A stretch of DNA of 64,000 nucleotides from Leuconostoc fallax KCTC 3537 (GCF_000165675.1 NZ_AEIZ01000002.1:62040-126039); one strand, 5' to 3'. Counted from the first letter of the stretch, positions 29,070-39,958 are shown. Translations and numbers: made by a program. Notes: a model not told the origin generated them from the sequence alone.

Positions 29070-30538
29070 TTACCAAACTTTTGGATCTGGCGCTCCAGCA
29101 GCCATATCATCACGATATATTGGCGCCATTGGACTAAATTTAAATGTTGGTTTATTAAACATCAATGTTGCAGTGCCTCGAGCACCCGACCGATTTTTTT
29201 CAATAATAACTTCAATCGGTCCTGTCTCCTGCTGCTCTTGGTCTCGCGGATCACCTTCATCATCTGATTCGCTATCTCGATAGTAATCTTCACGATACAA
29301 GAAAGCCACAATATCTGCATCTTGCTCAATAGAACCCGACTCACGAATATCCGATAATACCGGACGCTTATCTTGACGCGCTTCCACACCTCGACTCAAT
29401 TGTGATAATGCCAAAATAGGCGTATGTAATTCTTTAGCCAACTTCTTTAAAGAACGTGAAATATCTGACACTTCTTGCTGTCGATTCTCATGATTATTTG
29501 ATTCAATCAATTGCAAGTAATCAATGACCACCATGCCAACAGGATGCGGATTTTCAATGCGTTGTTCCTTGGTCATTTGATTTAATAAATCTTTTTCTAA
29601 GGTACGCAACTTAGCCGTAATCTGGCTCATTTTAATACCTGGTGTATCGTCCATATAAATTTGCATATTTGATAAAGACTGCATAGCTAATGTCAAAGCT
29701 TGCCAATCATCATTTGTCATCTGACCAGTAGTCAGATGATTAGAGTCAATAGCACCTTCGGCAGCAACCAAACGATTGACTAATGAAACCGCACCCATTT
29801 CCAAACTAAAGATGGCCACAGGTACTTTTTCATTTTTAGCAACATTCTTAGCAAGGTTCAATACAAAAGCTGTCTTTCCCACAGCAGGTCTGGCAGCAAC
29901 AATGATTAGCTCATCTTCTTTGAAACCATGTGTATAATGATCCAATTCAGGATAACCAGTAGCTAATCCCGTCACATCACTTTCATTATTAGCAGCATTT
30001 TCAAGATTTTCGTTGAATTCTTCCAAAACTTTTTTAATTGTTTTGAAATCTTCATCCCCACGGTTATCAGCTATATTATCGATTTGGCGACTTAACTGAT
30101 CTAAAACCGTATCGCTTGATTCAGAAGCCTCATACGCCGTTGAAATGGTACGGGTCAGGGTCTCGATAATCCGGCGTAAGACAGCTTTTTCACGTACAAT
30201 ATTTGCATAGTGACGCAAATTGGCAGCCGAAGCACTGGCTTCTGATATTTCAGCCAAATAAGCGACTCCCCCAACATTATCTAACTGTTGCATACTGTTA
30301 AGTTTGTCTTGAAGGGTTAACATATCGACAGGTCGCTGTTCATCTACCAATAACTGCATGGCTTTAAAAATTTGTTGATGTGCTTGCCGATAAAAATCAT
30401 CAGGATCTAAAATCGCACTTGCTGCAACCATAGCAGAATCAGAATTGATATCAAAAAAATCGCACCAAGAACCGCTCTTTCAGCATCAATGTCTTGTGGT
30501 ACTTGCCGATACTCAGCCCCTAATGCAGGATTATCCAT
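29070..30538 (-). CDS. dnaB: Replicative DNA helicase DnaB (frame broken near start)
   Basis: Hexameric 5'-3' replicative helicase. The RecA-like domain has Walker A ARPAVGKTAF, Walker B VVIDYLQLI and the linker/primase-binding N-terminal domain. The true start is the ATG at 30538 (MDNPALGAEYRQVPQDIDAE). The frame shifts in a plus-strand run of seven A at 30453-30459; eight would join AVLGAIF to FDINSDSAMVAAS and give about 489 residues, normal for DnaB. Since dnaB is essential, this break must be a sequence error. It follows rplI with a 2-bp gap. Confidence 0.93.
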
Positions 30539-30540
30539 GC

Positions 30541-30993
30541 TTATCCCTCGCTAACATGAACACGTAGGTTAGCCGTAACTTCGTGATGTAACTTAACCGG
30601 TACATCAGTATACCCCAATGTTCTGATTGGCATCTTTAAATCCATCTTACGCTTGTCAATCTTAATACTATATTGATCAGATAGCGCCGCAACAATTTGT
30701 TTAGTTGATACTGCACCAAATAGGCGACCATCTTTACCTGTTTTTCCAGTTAACTCAACAACCGTTTTTGCATTTTCTAACTTTGATTTTAGTTGCTTTG
30801 CCTCATTCAAAACCGCTGCTGCTGTTTTGGCTTCGAATTTTTCTTTACCAGCTTGTGCTGACACATTGGCTGGTGTTGCTGGTAACGCTTTATGATTTTT
30901 AATTAAGAAATTATTGGCATAACCATCCGGAACATTCTTGACTTCCCCGCGCTTACCGCGTCCTTTAACGTCTTCTAAAAATATAACTTTCAT
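30541..30993 (-). CDS. rplI: 50S ribosomal protein L9 (bL9)
   Basis: 150-residue bL9 of normal length. The N-terminal rRNA-binding domain begins [30 protein letters not shown], joined by a long helix to the C-terminal domain. Lies between gdpP (23 bp upstream) and dnaB (2 bp downstream), the conserved gdpP-rplI-dnaB operon of Firmicutes. GGAGG precedes the ATG. Confidence 0.97.
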   Translation of the reverse strand: MKVIFLEDVKGRGKRGEVKNVPDGYANNFLIKNHKALPATPANVSAQAGKEKFEAKTAAAVLNEAKQLKSKLENAKTVVELTGKTGKDGRLFGAVSTKQIVAALSDQYSIKIDKRKMDLKMPIRTLGYTDVPVKLHHEVTANLRVHVSEG

Positions 30994-31016
30994 ATCATCC
31001 TCCGAATTTATTGTGA

Positions 31017-33053
31017 TTACTCACTATATTGCTGTGAAATAACATCTAATAATTGTGATTTGACTTCCTCAGGTGTTATATCATCTATTTGAGTAGCCGC
31101 ATTAGACAGATGTCCACCGCCACCCATTGCTTCCATAATTGTTTGAACGTTACGCTCGCCCGTTGATCGTGCTGAAATACCGACACGACCATCATTACGT
31201 TTAGTAATAACAAAGGAAGCATCAACACCACTCACTTGCAATAATTCATCTGCTGCTTGAGCGGTAATAATACCAGAATATATGCTATCATCTTCACCTG
31301 TTACGATGGCATTATCTTCTAATATTTCAACCATGTTCACAAGATGTGTCCGTGCTTTAAAATCACTAAATTGCTCTTTCATAAATGATTGTATCAAATT
31401 ATTATCGGCACCGTTGGCACGCAAGTAACTAGCGGCATCAAACGTTCGCGAACCAGTACGCAACGTAAAGTTTTTCGTGTCAATTTGAATGCCACCTAAC
31501 ATTGCTGTGGCTTCTAATTTGGTAATTGGGGCTTCACTTTGATCTTGATACTGCAAAAGCTCAACTACCAACTCGGAAGTGGATGATGCATAGGGTTCAA
31601 TATATGACAACAGTGGCTTTTCAGATAATCCGTCTTCTGATAAACGATGATGATCAATCACCACAACACGATTACCTAATCGTTTGAGTAATGTTGGTGC
31701 ACTAGTAATAGATGCGCGCGCATGATCGACTAAGACGATCAGCGTTTGTTCACGTACAAGCTTTAGCGCCCGAGCCTCATCTACAATCGAATCATTAATC
31801 TCACTACCAGGTGCGACAATATCATTTGGTTGTTTCCGTAACTCTTTCAATAATAATATGATATCACTGTATACCGTTTTTTCATCTAACACCAAAAATG
31901 CCGGCTTGTTTTTAGTTTGCGCCAATCGCCAAACGCCTAACCCTGAACCAACAGCATCTAAGTCTGGTGAAGCATGTCCAACAATCATCACATTATCTGC
32001 TTGTTCAACGAGTTCGCCGATTGTTTGACTAATCATGCGCGCACGTACACGCGTTCTTTTTTCCATTGGATTAGTAGCACCACCATAAAAACGTGCTGCT
32101 GCTTTGTTGGATTTCACAACAACCTGATCACCACCTCGACCCAAAGCCAGGTCTAAGTTTGTTTGAGCTAACTTAGCTAACTGATTAATATCTCGTTCGC
32201 CATAAGCAATCCCCATGGATAACGTTAGTGGAGAATTTTGTTGAGCCGTTGTTTCTCGAATTACCTTTAAGACACTGAATTTATCATCCTCAACCACTTG
32301 CAATGCTTTTTGATAACCAAACATCATATAATGTACAGAATTAAGACGGCGCAAATAAATATCGTTCGCCAATGCCCAATCTGATAAAGCGCGTGTCACG
32401 TATGTTCTAAGTCCGGAAGCCTCTGACTCGCTCATACCGTCAGTAACTTCTTCATAGTTATCCACAGAAATCAACCCACTAAATATCTGGTGATCTTTAT
32501 ACTCTTCTGCTATTGCTGCATATTCACTAATATCAGTTAGATAAGCAACTCTCAAATTATGTTGTACATATACTAAGAACTGCTTATCTTGCCAAGTAAT
32601 CGTATTCGTCTTCTTTGAATCAGAATAACTATCAATACTATTGGCTAATTGTTCGTCGACTTCTTTTAACGTTGAGCCTAAAATATCTCGTTCGCCAAAA
32701 TACATTTGCATATAGGGATTAATCCAATCGATTTTACCTGCATCATTTAAAAGAATAATACCAATTGGCATGCGAATTAATGCTTCTTGTTCACTACGCA
32801 AAATACGATATCCAAGGCCTGATAAATAAGCTTGCGTATTTTCATTTACCTCTCTAAGCGCTCGCGTGCTATAAAAAAGACTTATCACAACAATGACAAA
32901 CCACAGTAAACCAAATATCCAATTATAAAGTGTTGCAAAAATAACGCTGAGTACGCTGACTGCCAGGAGCAGAAATGCAACTGCTCCTAATTTAGAATTC
33001 TGGAAAAATATTGGTAGATTTTTAAAATCAAAAAATTTCTTCAAAGTAATCAA
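31017..33053 (-). CDS. gdpP: Cyclic-di-AMP phosphodiesterase GdpP
   Basis: 678-residue membrane enzyme that hydrolyses c-di-AMP to pApA, thereby setting potassium and osmotic balance and beta-lactam tolerance. Two N-terminal helices (about 20-60), a degenerate PAS domain (85-170), a degenerate GGDEF domain (about 175-300), then DHH ([21 protein letters not shown]) and DHHA1 ([12 protein letters not shown]) domains. First gene of the gdpP-rplI-dnaB operon. A single DnaA-box match at 32458-32466 within the gene is probably chance. Confidence 0.95.
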   Translation of the reverse strand: MITLKKFFDFKNLPIFFQNSKLGAVAFLLLAVSVLSVIFATLYNWIFGLLWFVIVVISLFYSTRALREVNENTQAYLSGLGYRILRSEQEALIRMPIGIILLNDAGKIDWINPYMQMYFGERDILGSTLKEVDEQLANSIDSYSDSKKTNTITWQDKQFLVYVQHNLRVAYLTDISEYAAIAEEYKDHQIFSGLISVDNYEEVTDGMSESEASGLRTYVTRALSDWALANDIYLRRLNSVHYMMFGYQKALQVVEDDKFSVLKVIRETTAQQNSPLTLSMGIAYGERDINQLAKLAQTNLDLALGRGGDQVVVKSNKAAARFYGGATNPMEKRTRVRARMISQTIGELVEQADNVMIVGHASPDLDAVGSGLGVWRLAQTKNKPAFLVLDEKTVYSDIILLLKELRKQPNDIVAPGSEINDSIVDEARALKLVREQTLIVLVDHARASITSAPTLLKRLGNRVVVIDHHRLSEDGLSEKPLLSYIEPYASSTSELVVELLQYQDQSEAPITKLEATAMLGGIQIDTKNFTLRTGSRTFDAASYLRANGADNNLIQSFMKEQFSDFKARTHLVNMVEILEDNAIVTGEDDSIYSGIITAQAADELLQVSGVDASFVITKRNDGRVGISARSTGERNVQTIMEAMGGGGHLSNAATQIDDITPEEVKSQLLDVISQQYSE

Positions 33054-33165
33054 CCTCTAACTTTTGGGCAATTTCAAACGACGTTTCGTAATTTACTATC
33101 TTTCCTATTTTAACACATTTACAAAATAACCAAGGCTACCATAAACTCAAGCTATTCATAGTGGT

Positions 33166-33205
33166 AAAAAAAGTGGTATTAACATGTATGTTAATACCAC
33201 TTTTT
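33166..33205. terminator. Intrinsic terminator of rpsF-ssb-rpsR operon
   Basis: Long perfect stem AAAAAGTGGTATTAACAT / ATGTTAATACCACTTTTT directly after rpsR on the minus strand. Confidence 0.9.
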
Positions 33206-33227
33206 GACTGATTAAGTTAAATTAATA

Positions 33228-33509
33228 TTAGTCTTCAGTAACGAATGGTAGCAAGCCCATGATACGAGCACGCTTAACAGCAGTTGTTACTTTACGTTGA
33301 TTTTTAGCTGATGTTCCAGTCACACGACGTGGCAAAATCTTACCGCGTTCTGAGATGAAGCGTTCCAACAATTCAACATTTTTGTAATCGATATACTCAA
33401 TGTGATTAGCTGCAATAAAATCAACCTTACGGCGACGACGTGGGCCACCTTGAGGACGGCGTGGGCGTGATGGACGCTCACTGTTTTGTGTCTTTCTTTC
33501 TTCTGACAT
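33228..33509 (-). CDS. rpsR: 30S ribosomal protein S18 (bS18)
   Basis: 93 residues, slightly longer than usual owing to an Arg/Pro/Gly-rich N-terminus ([18 protein letters not shown]). The core [20 protein letters not shown] and [20 protein letters not shown] is diagnostic. bS18 pairs with bS6 in the 30S platform. AAAGGAG lies upstream of the ATG. Third gene of rpsF-ssb-rpsR. Confidence 0.96.
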   Translation of the reverse strand: MSEERKTQNSERPSRPRRPQGGPRRRRKVDFIAANHIEYIDYKNVELLERFISERGKILPRRVTGTSAKNQRKVTTAVKRARIMGLLPFVTED

Positions 33510-33546
33510 GACAAGACTCCTTTCATTTGTTTGTTATATTCAAAAT

Positions 33547-34104
33547 TTAAAATGGTAAATCATCGTCTGAAATATCAATTTCGTTACCACCGGCCGCAAA
33601 TGGGTTCGGGGCATCATTATTTTGTGATGATGTTTGATTCTGTTTATTAGAATTATCATTTGCATTAGCAAATGGATCAACACCACTAAAATTATTGTTA
33701 TTACCAAATGCATTGTTGTCTGAAAAGCCACTATTATTATTATTAGATGAACCGCCACCAGTAGCGCGACGTTTCTCACTTTCAGCACGTGACTCTAGAA
33801 GTGAAAAATTATCAACTACAACTTCAGTAACGTAAACACGTTGACCTTGGTTATTTTCGTAATTTCTCGTTTGCAAACGACCTTCAACAGCCACAAGTGA
33901 CCCCTTGCCAGTAAAGTTTGCAAAATTCTCTGCTGATTTACGCCAAATAACAGCATTAATAAAATCAGCTTCACGTTCACCACTCGCATTGGTAAATTGG
34001 CGGTTAACCGCCAACGAGAATGATCCTACTGCCACACCCGACTGGGTGTAACGTAATTCCACATCACGGGTCAATCGCCCAACTAATACAACTCGATTAA
34101 TCAT
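33547..34104 (-). CDS. ssb: Single-stranded DNA-binding protein
   Basis: 185-residue SSB. OB-fold (1-108: [40 protein letters not shown]), Asn/Gly-rich disordered linker, and the C-terminal acidic tip [11 protein letters not shown] that recruits replication and repair partners. Classical position between rpsF and rpsR. Confidence 0.97.
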   Translation of the reverse strand: MINRVVLVGRLTRDVELRYTQSGVAVGSFSLAVNRQFTNASGEREADFINAVIWRKSAENFANFTGKGSLVAVEGRLQTRNYENNQGQRVYVTEVVVDNFSLLESRAESEKRRATGGGSSNNNNSGFSDNNAFGNNNNFSGVDPFANANDNSNKQNQTSSQNNDAPNPFAAGGNEIDISDDDLPF

Positions 34105-34134
34105 TAAAAAGCTCCTTTCCCAGTGGAAAATGAA

Positions 34135-34431
34135 TTATTCAGCGTCGCGCTTAACAACCATGTGACGTAAGATATCTTGTGAAATCTTTGCCAAACGGTC
34201 AAATTCGTTGATTGCGTCATCGTTGTCCGCGTTGAAGTTGATAACGTGATAAGTACCTTCACGATAACCATCAATTTCATAAGCGAAACGACGTGTTGCC
34301 CAATCAGCTGATTTAGTGATCGTTGCACCGTCAGTAGTCAAGATACCATCAAAACGCTCAACAAGCGCCTTTTTAGCATCCGCTTCCAAATCAGGGCGAA
34401 CGATATAAGTCAATTCGTATGATGTAGCCAT
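34135..34431 (-). CDS. rpsF: 30S ribosomal protein S6 (bS6)
   Basis: 98 residues from [20 protein letters not shown]. The frame is open further upstream to 34527, but AGGAGG lies just before the ATG at 34431 and the mapped promoter is at 34508-34537, so the longer version is wrong. Contains the bS6 segment [20 protein letters not shown]. First gene of the rpsF-ssb-rpsR operon, whose products cover ribosome assembly and replication. Confidence 0.96.
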   Translation of the reverse strand: MATSYELTYIVRPDLEADAKKALVERFDGILTTDGATITKSADWATRRFAYEIDGYREGTYHVINFNADNDDAINEFDRLAKISQDILRHMVVKRDAE

Positions 34432-34507
34432 GTTTATTTCCTCCTTTTGGTCTCTGGCAGCCTTGGCTGCAAGGAGTGAGCACACTCTTGTGCATTCACA
34501 ATTTACT

Positions 34508-34537
34508 ATTATACTACACTCACACAAGAAATTTCAA
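34508..34537 (-). promoter_or_regulatory. Promoter of rpsF-ssb-rpsR
   Basis: TTGAAA (34532-34537) and TATAAT (34508-34513), spacer 18 bp, on the minus strand. The ~70-nt leader includes a GCAGCC/GGCTGC hairpin just before the ribosome-binding site. Confidence 0.75.
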
Positions 34538-34653
34538 GCGCATATTGCATCTATTTCCAGCTGGTATTATATAGTACGTAATACACTTGACATTATGACA
34601 CGTCCTCATATTTTAGATAAAAAATAAATTATATTTCTTCGAATTTCACAGGC

Positions 34654-34682
34654 AAAAAGCATGCAAAAATCTGCATGCTTTT
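34654..34682. terminator. Intrinsic terminator
   Basis: AAAAGCATGCA, short loop, TGCATGCTTTT; most likely ends the minus-strand unit that starts with the SDR gene at 35862. Confidence 0.75.
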
Positions 34683-34697
34683 CGTCCAACGAATACA

Positions 34698-34831
34698 TTA
34701 TTTATTTGTTTTTTCTCGTCGTCGATATGATTTAATCTCTCGCCATATTGCCCATGTTAATTGAAACAATGTTAAAAACAGCGAAAATTTAGACCACCAA
34801 CTGTAACGATTATTTTTTGCTTTTTCTTCAT
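34698..34831 (-). CDS. Possible small membrane protein (needs one-base correction)
   Basis: If the plus-strand T run 34821-34825 really has six bases, an ATG at 34831 opens a 44-residue frame: a basic start (MKKKAKNNRYSWWSKF), a hydrophobic stretch (SLFLTLFQLTWAIW) and a basic tail (REIKSYRRREKTNK). It lies 3 bp after the stop of the preceding small gene and just before a terminator. As the sequence stands the frame is broken. Function unknown. Confidence 0.35.
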
Positions 34832-34834
34832 TAA

Positions 34835-34981
34835 TTAGTCCGCTTTCTTATAATCAGCCACTTTAGGATTAGCCTCATTTTTATTACTTTCAGTGTTTTT
34901 ATCTGCCTCAGGTTGCTTGACATCTGTTGTCTTTTGCTTCTTATTATCGGCTTCTTGATATTCTTTTTGCTTATCTGTCAT
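34835..34981 (-). CDS. Small charged hypothetical protein
   Basis: 48 residues, about half Lys, Asp, Glu or Asn (MTDKQKEYQEADNKKQKTTD...), predicted disordered and soluble. Starts 18 bp after the stress-type SDR gene and is probably cotranscribed with it; AAAGGAG lies upstream of the ATG. Composition recalls small stress proteins, but I recognise no family. Confidence 0.55.
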   Translation of the reverse strand: MTDKQKEYQEADNKKQKTTDVKQPEADKNTESNKNEANPKVADYKKAD

Positions 34982-34999
34982 AAATCATTTCTCCTTTGA

Positions 35000-35862
35000 T
35001 TATACTAATCCACCCGTCACGTTGAGTGATTCTCCAGTAACATAACTTGCGTCATCTGATGCTAAATAAACATAAGCACTCGCTAATTCAGCTGGTTGAC
35101 CCGCTCTACCAAGGGGTGTGCGTTGACCAAAATGCGGTAAGTTCTCTTGCAGTTGTCCACCTGCTACCTGCAGCGGTGTCCAAATTGGGCCTGGAGCCAC
35201 ACTATTCACACGAATACCTTGACTAGCTAACTGCTTGGCCAAACTAATTGTTGTATTTCGAATAGCCGCTTTCGTCCCAGCATAATCAACCAAAAATTCA
35301 GACGGTTGTACAGCTTGTATTGAATTAGTTGTAATGATGCTGGCCCCTGCTGCTAGATGTGGCACTGCAGCTTTGACAAGCCATATTAAACTGAAAACAT
35401 TCGTCGTGTACGTGTCGACTAATTGTTGCGTTGACAACTGCACCACATCTTCTTGGGCCTGCTGCTTACCAGCTACAAGCGCCATGATATCCAAGCCACC
35501 GAGTTCATTAATCGTACGCGTTATTAAATTTTGATTAAAGGCTTCCGACTTTAAATCACCCGGAATCAAAATAACTGTGCCACCAATAGCTTCAATAATC
35601 CGGCGCACGTCTTGTGCATCTTCTTCCTCATCTGGTAAATAATTTAGAACAATATCTGCACCCTCTTTGGCATAAGCAATCGCCACCGCACGTCCTATAC
35701 CCGAGTCCCCACCGGTAACCAATGCTTTCTTGTGTAATAAACGTTGGGCGCCTTGATACGTCGTGGCACCATCATCAGGTACTGGCATCATCTTTTTTGT
35801 AAACCCGGCTCAGGCTGTGATTGCTTTTCAAAATCCCCTGAAAAATATTTTTGATCTGTCAT
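35000..35862 (-). CDS. SDR family oxidoreductase, general-stress type (frame broken near start)
   Basis: Short-chain dehydrogenase of about 287 residues, close to the Bacillus YdaD/YhdF general-stress group. The ATG at 35862, after GGAGG, starts [14 protein letters not shown]...PEPGLQKK, continuing as [18 protein letters not shown]; the two parts are out of frame because the plus-strand T run 35793-35798 has six bases rather than seven. NAD(P) motif [10 protein letters not shown], catalytic region TTNSIQAVQ with YAGTKAA (Tyr-Lys), and the C-terminal [12 protein letters not shown] are present. Substrate unknown. Confidence 0.85.
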
Positions 35863-36165
35863 GAAAGCCTCCTTCCGTTATTACCACTAAATGCAACATG
35901 CAATCCCCAAACTGTTCAATAGTCCAGAAAGGAAGTTGCTTTACGTAAACCCTAACAAACGTATCAGAAGCATTGCAAATCATCTGTTTATAACAGCCAC
36001 AATCGTTATATTTTTTCTTGTGTAAACGCCTTCAAATCAATCTCCTCACTTTCGTCTCATCTTTCTTTAACATTTATGAACTCACCATTAGATATTATTT
36101 TGTATAAATATTCATAACATAAATTTACGCATTTTTATACAATTTGTATGCGCCACATCTTTCCC
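35863..36165. other. Gene-free interval
   Basis: About 300 bp of AT-rich DNA between the SDR start and the terminator at 36168. It should contain the minus-strand SDR promoter; TTGAAG and TATAAC on that strand are spaced too far apart (19 bp) to assign with confidence. I see no RNA gene or repeat. Confidence 0.5.
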
Positions 36166-36167
36166 AA

Positions 36168-36196
36168 TAAAAAAGCAGCCCTGCGGCTGCTTTTTT
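36168..36196. terminator. Intrinsic terminator of secreted amidase gene
   Basis: AAAAGCAGCC, loop CTGC or complement, GGCTGCTTTTTT directly after the stop codon at 36198 on the minus strand. Confidence 0.85.
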
Positions 36197-36197
36197 A

Positions 36198-37897
36198 TCA
36201 AGCTAATCGATACACATAATAATATGGATAATTTGCACGTTTAACAAAATCATTATAACTCAACTCCTGAACGGCAGTATTTTTCTGACCACCTGTATAA
36301 TAACATGTTGAAATAAATGCTGGATTATCATCGTCAGAAGAACTGATTAAGCCAACATGACCACCGGCACCTAAACTGTAGCCTTTTTGACCCCAAATGA
36401 CAACATCCCCATAGTTTGAATGCCATCCATTTTGATCATTATCAACTACCAATTTGAACCCATTGGCTAATAAATAACGATGTAGACCTTCCGTACTATA
36501 AAGATAATCTGGTTGTGTTGCACCTGCTTCATACAATGCTTCGGTTACGGAACCAGAACAGTCAGCAGTCCCATCAGTGCCATTCCGAGAGCCATACATG
36601 CTGTATGTTAACTTATTCTTATTCGCCTCAAACCACTCAACAGTTTTTACAATATCTACCTTGTGCGCTTGATTAGGTGCATAGATTAATGCACCTGTTA
36701 TTTTGTTACTCTGATACCATACATTAGCAATGACTTGTTGGCCATACTGCATTTGACCATCTGTTGCATAATAAACGGTCTTATGCTGTTCAGGAATATA
36801 TTGAATGCCCGTTTGCATGGCACCTGTTTGTTTTTGGAACAAATACCAGTGACGATTAATCCGTTGTTGACCGTATTGCATTCGACCATCGGTTGCATAA
36901 TAAACGGTCTTCTGTTGATTGGTTATATTTTGAAATCCTGTTTTCATTGCACCCGTTTGTGCATTAAACAAGTACCAATTTTTTGAATACGCTGTTGACC
37001 GTACTGCATCTGTCCATTGCTAGCATAATAAACTGTCTTCTGTTGCTCTGGTATGATTTGAAAACCAGTTTTCATGGCACCAGTTCGTTTATCAAATAAA
37101 TACCACTTAGATTGAATGCGCTGTTGACCATATTGCATTTGACCATCTGTCGCATAATAAACGGTTTTCTTTTGTTCTGGAATATTTTGAAATCCCACTT
37201 GCATGGCGCCATCTGTCGCGTTGAATAAATACCAATTCTGATTTATTTTCTGTTGGCCGTACGTTACTTGCCCTTGATCATTGTAATAATATGTTTTATT
37301 TTGGTTCGTAACGAAACCACGATTTTGTACTGGCTGCTGTTGAACAGCGCGCTGCGCTGCGCTTGTAGCTACTGAACGTTCTATATGTACACTTGTTTCT
37401 TGTACTGATTTTACATCTATCGACGTTGTTGTTGTCTGATTATCACTAACATTATTTTGTGCTTTTGTGTCTTGTGCTTTTGTGTCACTCGCACCTATTT
37501 GTACTACTTTTTCATCATGCGCTGATTGTTCAATGTTAGTAGTATCCTGCTTATCGACTGTTACCGCAACGTTCTGATCGTTTTTAGTAGCCATCTTAAC
37601 ATCACTACTAGTTTGCTGATTATCGACTGTTGACACACTATCCGCTGTGGATACACTATCTGTTGTGTTTTGTTGCGCTACTACTGGTGTCGTTTGCTTA
37701 CTGTCGTCATGATGCATTGTCGTCTCATCAGGCTGTTTATCTGAAATACCAACTGTCATTGTTTGGGTGTCATGATTAACATCATCTGCAAATGCAGGAT
37801 GAACGATCGCACTAGCTCCCAATGCTGCGATAGTCGCTGCACCAACACACCAACTTTTACCATTTTTAAATAATTTAAATCTCCGCTTAGCTTCCAT
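36198..37897 (-). CDS. Secreted peptidoglycan hydrolase with glucan-binding repeats (frame broken)
   Basis: Begins at the ATG at 37897 with a KxYKxGKxW-type signal (KRRFKLFKNGKSWCVGAA). A Thr/Gln/Asp-rich region (about 45-190) is followed by six YG-type repeats (each with QKTVYYATDGQMQYGQQ-like sequence) and a C-terminal NlpC/P60-like domain resembling phage Amidase_5: Cys in TADCSGSV, His in GAGGHVGLI. The frame breaks in the plus-strand T run 36979-36984 (six, seven needed to read QKNWYLFNAQTG). The joined protein is about 566 residues. It shares signal type and glucan-binding repeats with the dextransucrases, so it may be held in the dextran layer (inference). Confidence 0.82.
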
Positions 37898-38025
37898 CAC
37901 GTTTCTCTCATCTCCATTTAAATTTAAATTCCTTGGTAACACACAATAATCAGTATAACAATATCTTTGTGTATCACTCAACATGTGGTAACTTATCTGC
38001 AAATAAGTATCTTTTCTTACCATAT

Positions 38026-38064
38026 AAAAAAGCGATACTATCCTTTAAGATAGGCATCACTTTT
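38026..38064 (-). terminator. Intrinsic terminator downstream of GNAT gene
   Basis: AAAAGTGATGCCTATC, loop, GATAGTATCGCTTTT imperfect hairpin with T run on the minus strand. Confidence 0.65.
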
Positions 38065-38085
38065 AACCTTAATGGCATTCATATA

Positions 38086-38637
38086 TCATTTATTTTGCCA
38101 TTCTTCACGTGTAATACGTAAAAAATGTTCATCTTTATAAAGCTTTAATAACGGTACATATTTATCGACAACCGTCAGTTGATAGCTTAAACCACACTTT
38201 TCCTGAACCCGTCTTGACTGCTGATTACCTTCATAATAGCCAGCCCAAATTTCAGCTAACTCGAGTTGATTAAAACCGTAAAGTAACAGTCGATTAATAG
38301 CCTCTGGCATTAAACCTTGACCCCAGAATGGCACACCAATCCAATAACCAATTTCTGCGCTTTTATCAGTCATAAAAGTTGGATAATCTATACTGTGAGT
38401 AAATTTCAATCCCGCACTACCAATAATCATATTCGGTGTTTCTTTAAAAGCCATTGCAAATGTTCCAGTGGTCATCAACACATTTTCAATCACACTTTTA
38501 CTTTCTTGAACACTGTGATGAGCAGGCCAACCAGCTGCAGGACCTACGCGACTATCTTTAGCATACTGGTAAAGTTGTGGCGCATCATCTAGGCGCCAAG
38601 GTCTCAATATTAAACGGTTTGTTTCTAAAATTGTCAT
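38086..38637 (-). CDS. GNAT family N-acetyltransferase, RimJ/RimL-like
   Basis: 183-residue acetyltransferase of the Acetyltransf_3 group. Begins TILETNRLILRPWRLDDAPQLYQ, typical of the family; acetyl-CoA loop region GYWIGVPFWGQGLMPEAINRLL and the ARxNxxS-like end of the fold (NQQSRRVQEKCG). Substrate could be a ribosomal protein N-terminus or a small amine; the sequence does not tell. Stands alone between two minus-strand genes. Confidence 0.85.
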   Translation of the reverse strand: MTILETNRLILRPWRLDDAPQLYQYAKDSRVGPAAGWPAHHSVQESKSVIENVLMTTGTFAMAFKETPNMIIGSAGLKFTHSIDYPTFMTDKSAEIGYWIGVPFWGQGLMPEAINRLLLYGFNQLELAEIWAGYYEGNQQSRRVQEKCGLSYQLTVVDKYVPLLKLYKDEHFLRITREEWQNK

Positions 38638-38656
38638 GTCAATGCCCTACCTAATA

Positions 38657-39346
38657 CTAAGGATTTACTAAATTCTGAAATTCACTTTTTAAATCAACGT
38701 TCGCTGTTTCTTTAAAGTGAATGAGATTATCCGGCATACCTTGATTTTGTTGTGTTACCAAGACTACGGGACGTCCTTCATGAATAGTGAAGAAATACAA
38801 ATGAGCATTCATCGCAACATTTTTATCTGCCGAATCAGAATAAATCGCAACAATATTATAATCATAATGACCACTACCATCCTGACTCAATCCCATATTC
38901 ACCTGGTGATCATCAACAGCAAAATTATTTTTAGCCAAATCTCGTGGATAACTAACGCCATAATAATTCATTTCGCCAGCGCCGTTTTCAGGATAATAAC
39001 GTTTGTAACTTTGCGCCATAGTGACACCCCAGGATGCAATGAAATTATCCAGTTGAGTCAGCTTGGTCGTACTCCATAGTTTAGTTGACTGCATTTTGTC
39101 ATCACTTGACTGTGATTGGCGACTATCTACATGACTAGTCGAACGACTGCTCATTGCTGCTGAAGACTGTGTATTCTGATTAGAGGTTATCGCAGCCTTT
39201 AATGTCGTCTGATTTCCACTGTTTTTCGTCTTTGTCGTTTGATTCTTTAGGCGATTAATCGTTTGGTGTTCTAGTGTATAAACCATGCCAATTAACAAAA
39301 TAATCACCATGACTGCAATTAACCATTTGACATATGCACGCTTCAT
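38657..39346 (-). CDS. Membrane-anchored DUF4767-domain protein
   Basis: 229 residues: N-terminal transmembrane anchor (about 7-27), Ser/Thr/Gln-rich linker (about 30-85), then an extracellular domain (LTQLDNFIASWGVTMAQSYKRY ... MNAHLYFFTIHEGRPVVLVTQQNQG) that I associate with DUF4767, common in Lactobacillales. No catalytic residues evident. Function unknown. Confidence 0.7.
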   Translation of the reverse strand: MKRAYVKWLIAVMVIILLIGMVYTLEHQTINRLKNQTTKTKNSGNQTTLKAAITSNQNTQSSAAMSSRSTSHVDSRQSQSSDDKMQSTKLWSTTKLTQLDNFIASWGVTMAQSYKRYYPENGAGEMNYYGVSYPRDLAKNNFAVDDHQVNMGLSQDGSGHYDYNIVAIYSDSADKNVAMNAHLYFFTIHEGRPVVLVTQQNQGMPDNLIHFKETANVDLKSEFQNLVNP

Positions 39347-39435
39347 ACGCTCTCCTCATTCACAACAATTCTATTATACTTTTTCTATTTATGGTGTCTG
39401 ATGACACTACTTTTATCAGGTAACGTGGCTGTTAA

Positions 39436-39463
39436 TGATAATGTTTCACGTGAAACATTATCA
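39436..39463. promoter_or_regulatory. parS centromere site 1
   Basis: Contains the exact ParB-binding consensus TGTTTCACGTGAAACA at 39442-39457, and the palindrome is perfect over 28 bp. ParB loads here and spreads, recruiting SMC; parS sites lie near oriC. Intergenic, between DUF4767 and the XRE regulator. Confidence 0.93.
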
Positions 39464-39623
39464 ATTAGTCGTCACTAGCCAGGATATGCTTTATAATATA
39501 GGTAAATTGTAAACTATCTACGGTCAAATTAACACCTTAAACGCTTTCAAAACAATTGTTTTCATACAATATTCACTATACGTTCAGATCTGAACAAAAA
39601 ATACAAAAAGGAGAAGATATATC

Positions 39624-39958
39624 ATGACAACAACTTTTTCGGAACAATTTAAAAAATAAGACGACATCAAGATCTTTCACAGGAAGAAATTGCAAATAAA
39701 TTGTTCATATCTCGTGAAACAATCAGTCAATGGGAAAATGATGAGGCAACCCCAAATTTAAGTCAATTGGTACAATTATCCCGGCTATTTGATGTTTCAT
39801 TAGATGAACTTGTATTAAATGATTCGTCTCATCACAGACATAATGAGCACCCCACCAATTTTTGGCAGTTTGCTGAAAGCTATTGGTGGCTCATATTCCC
39901 CATCGGTGGTTTCCTATCGTGGTTTATTCCACATATCATCGAGGTAATCAAGCAGTAA
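39624..39958 (+). CDS. XRE family regulator with C-terminal membrane helix (frame broken)
   Basis: About 111 residues. A cro/C1-type helix-turn-helix (about 10-65: LSQEEIANKLFISRETISQWEN) is followed by a linker and a hydrophobic segment (WWLIFPIGGFLSWFIPHIIEVI), so it may be a membrane-tethered regulator. The ATG at 39624 follows AAAGGAG; the frame breaks in the A run 39651-39656 (six, seven needed to read QFKKIRRHQDLSQ). Perfect palindromes AAAACAATTGTTTT (39549-39562) and GTTCAGATCTGAAC (39582-39595) in its promoter are possible operators. Followed closely by a hydrolase gene. Confidence 0.75.

Noticed and set aside
32458-32466. Perfect DnaA box inside gdpP
   Set aside because: A single isolated 9-mer in 64 kb is expected by chance.
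34432-34507. S6:S18 autoregulatory RNA in the rpsF leader
   Set aside because: A hairpin is present, but the conserved CCG-containing bulge that I know from that motif is not visible.
36198-37897. Prophage remnant, from the phage-like amidase domain
   Set aside because: No holin, tail, integrase or att sites nearby; the protein has a bacterial secretion signal and YG repeats.
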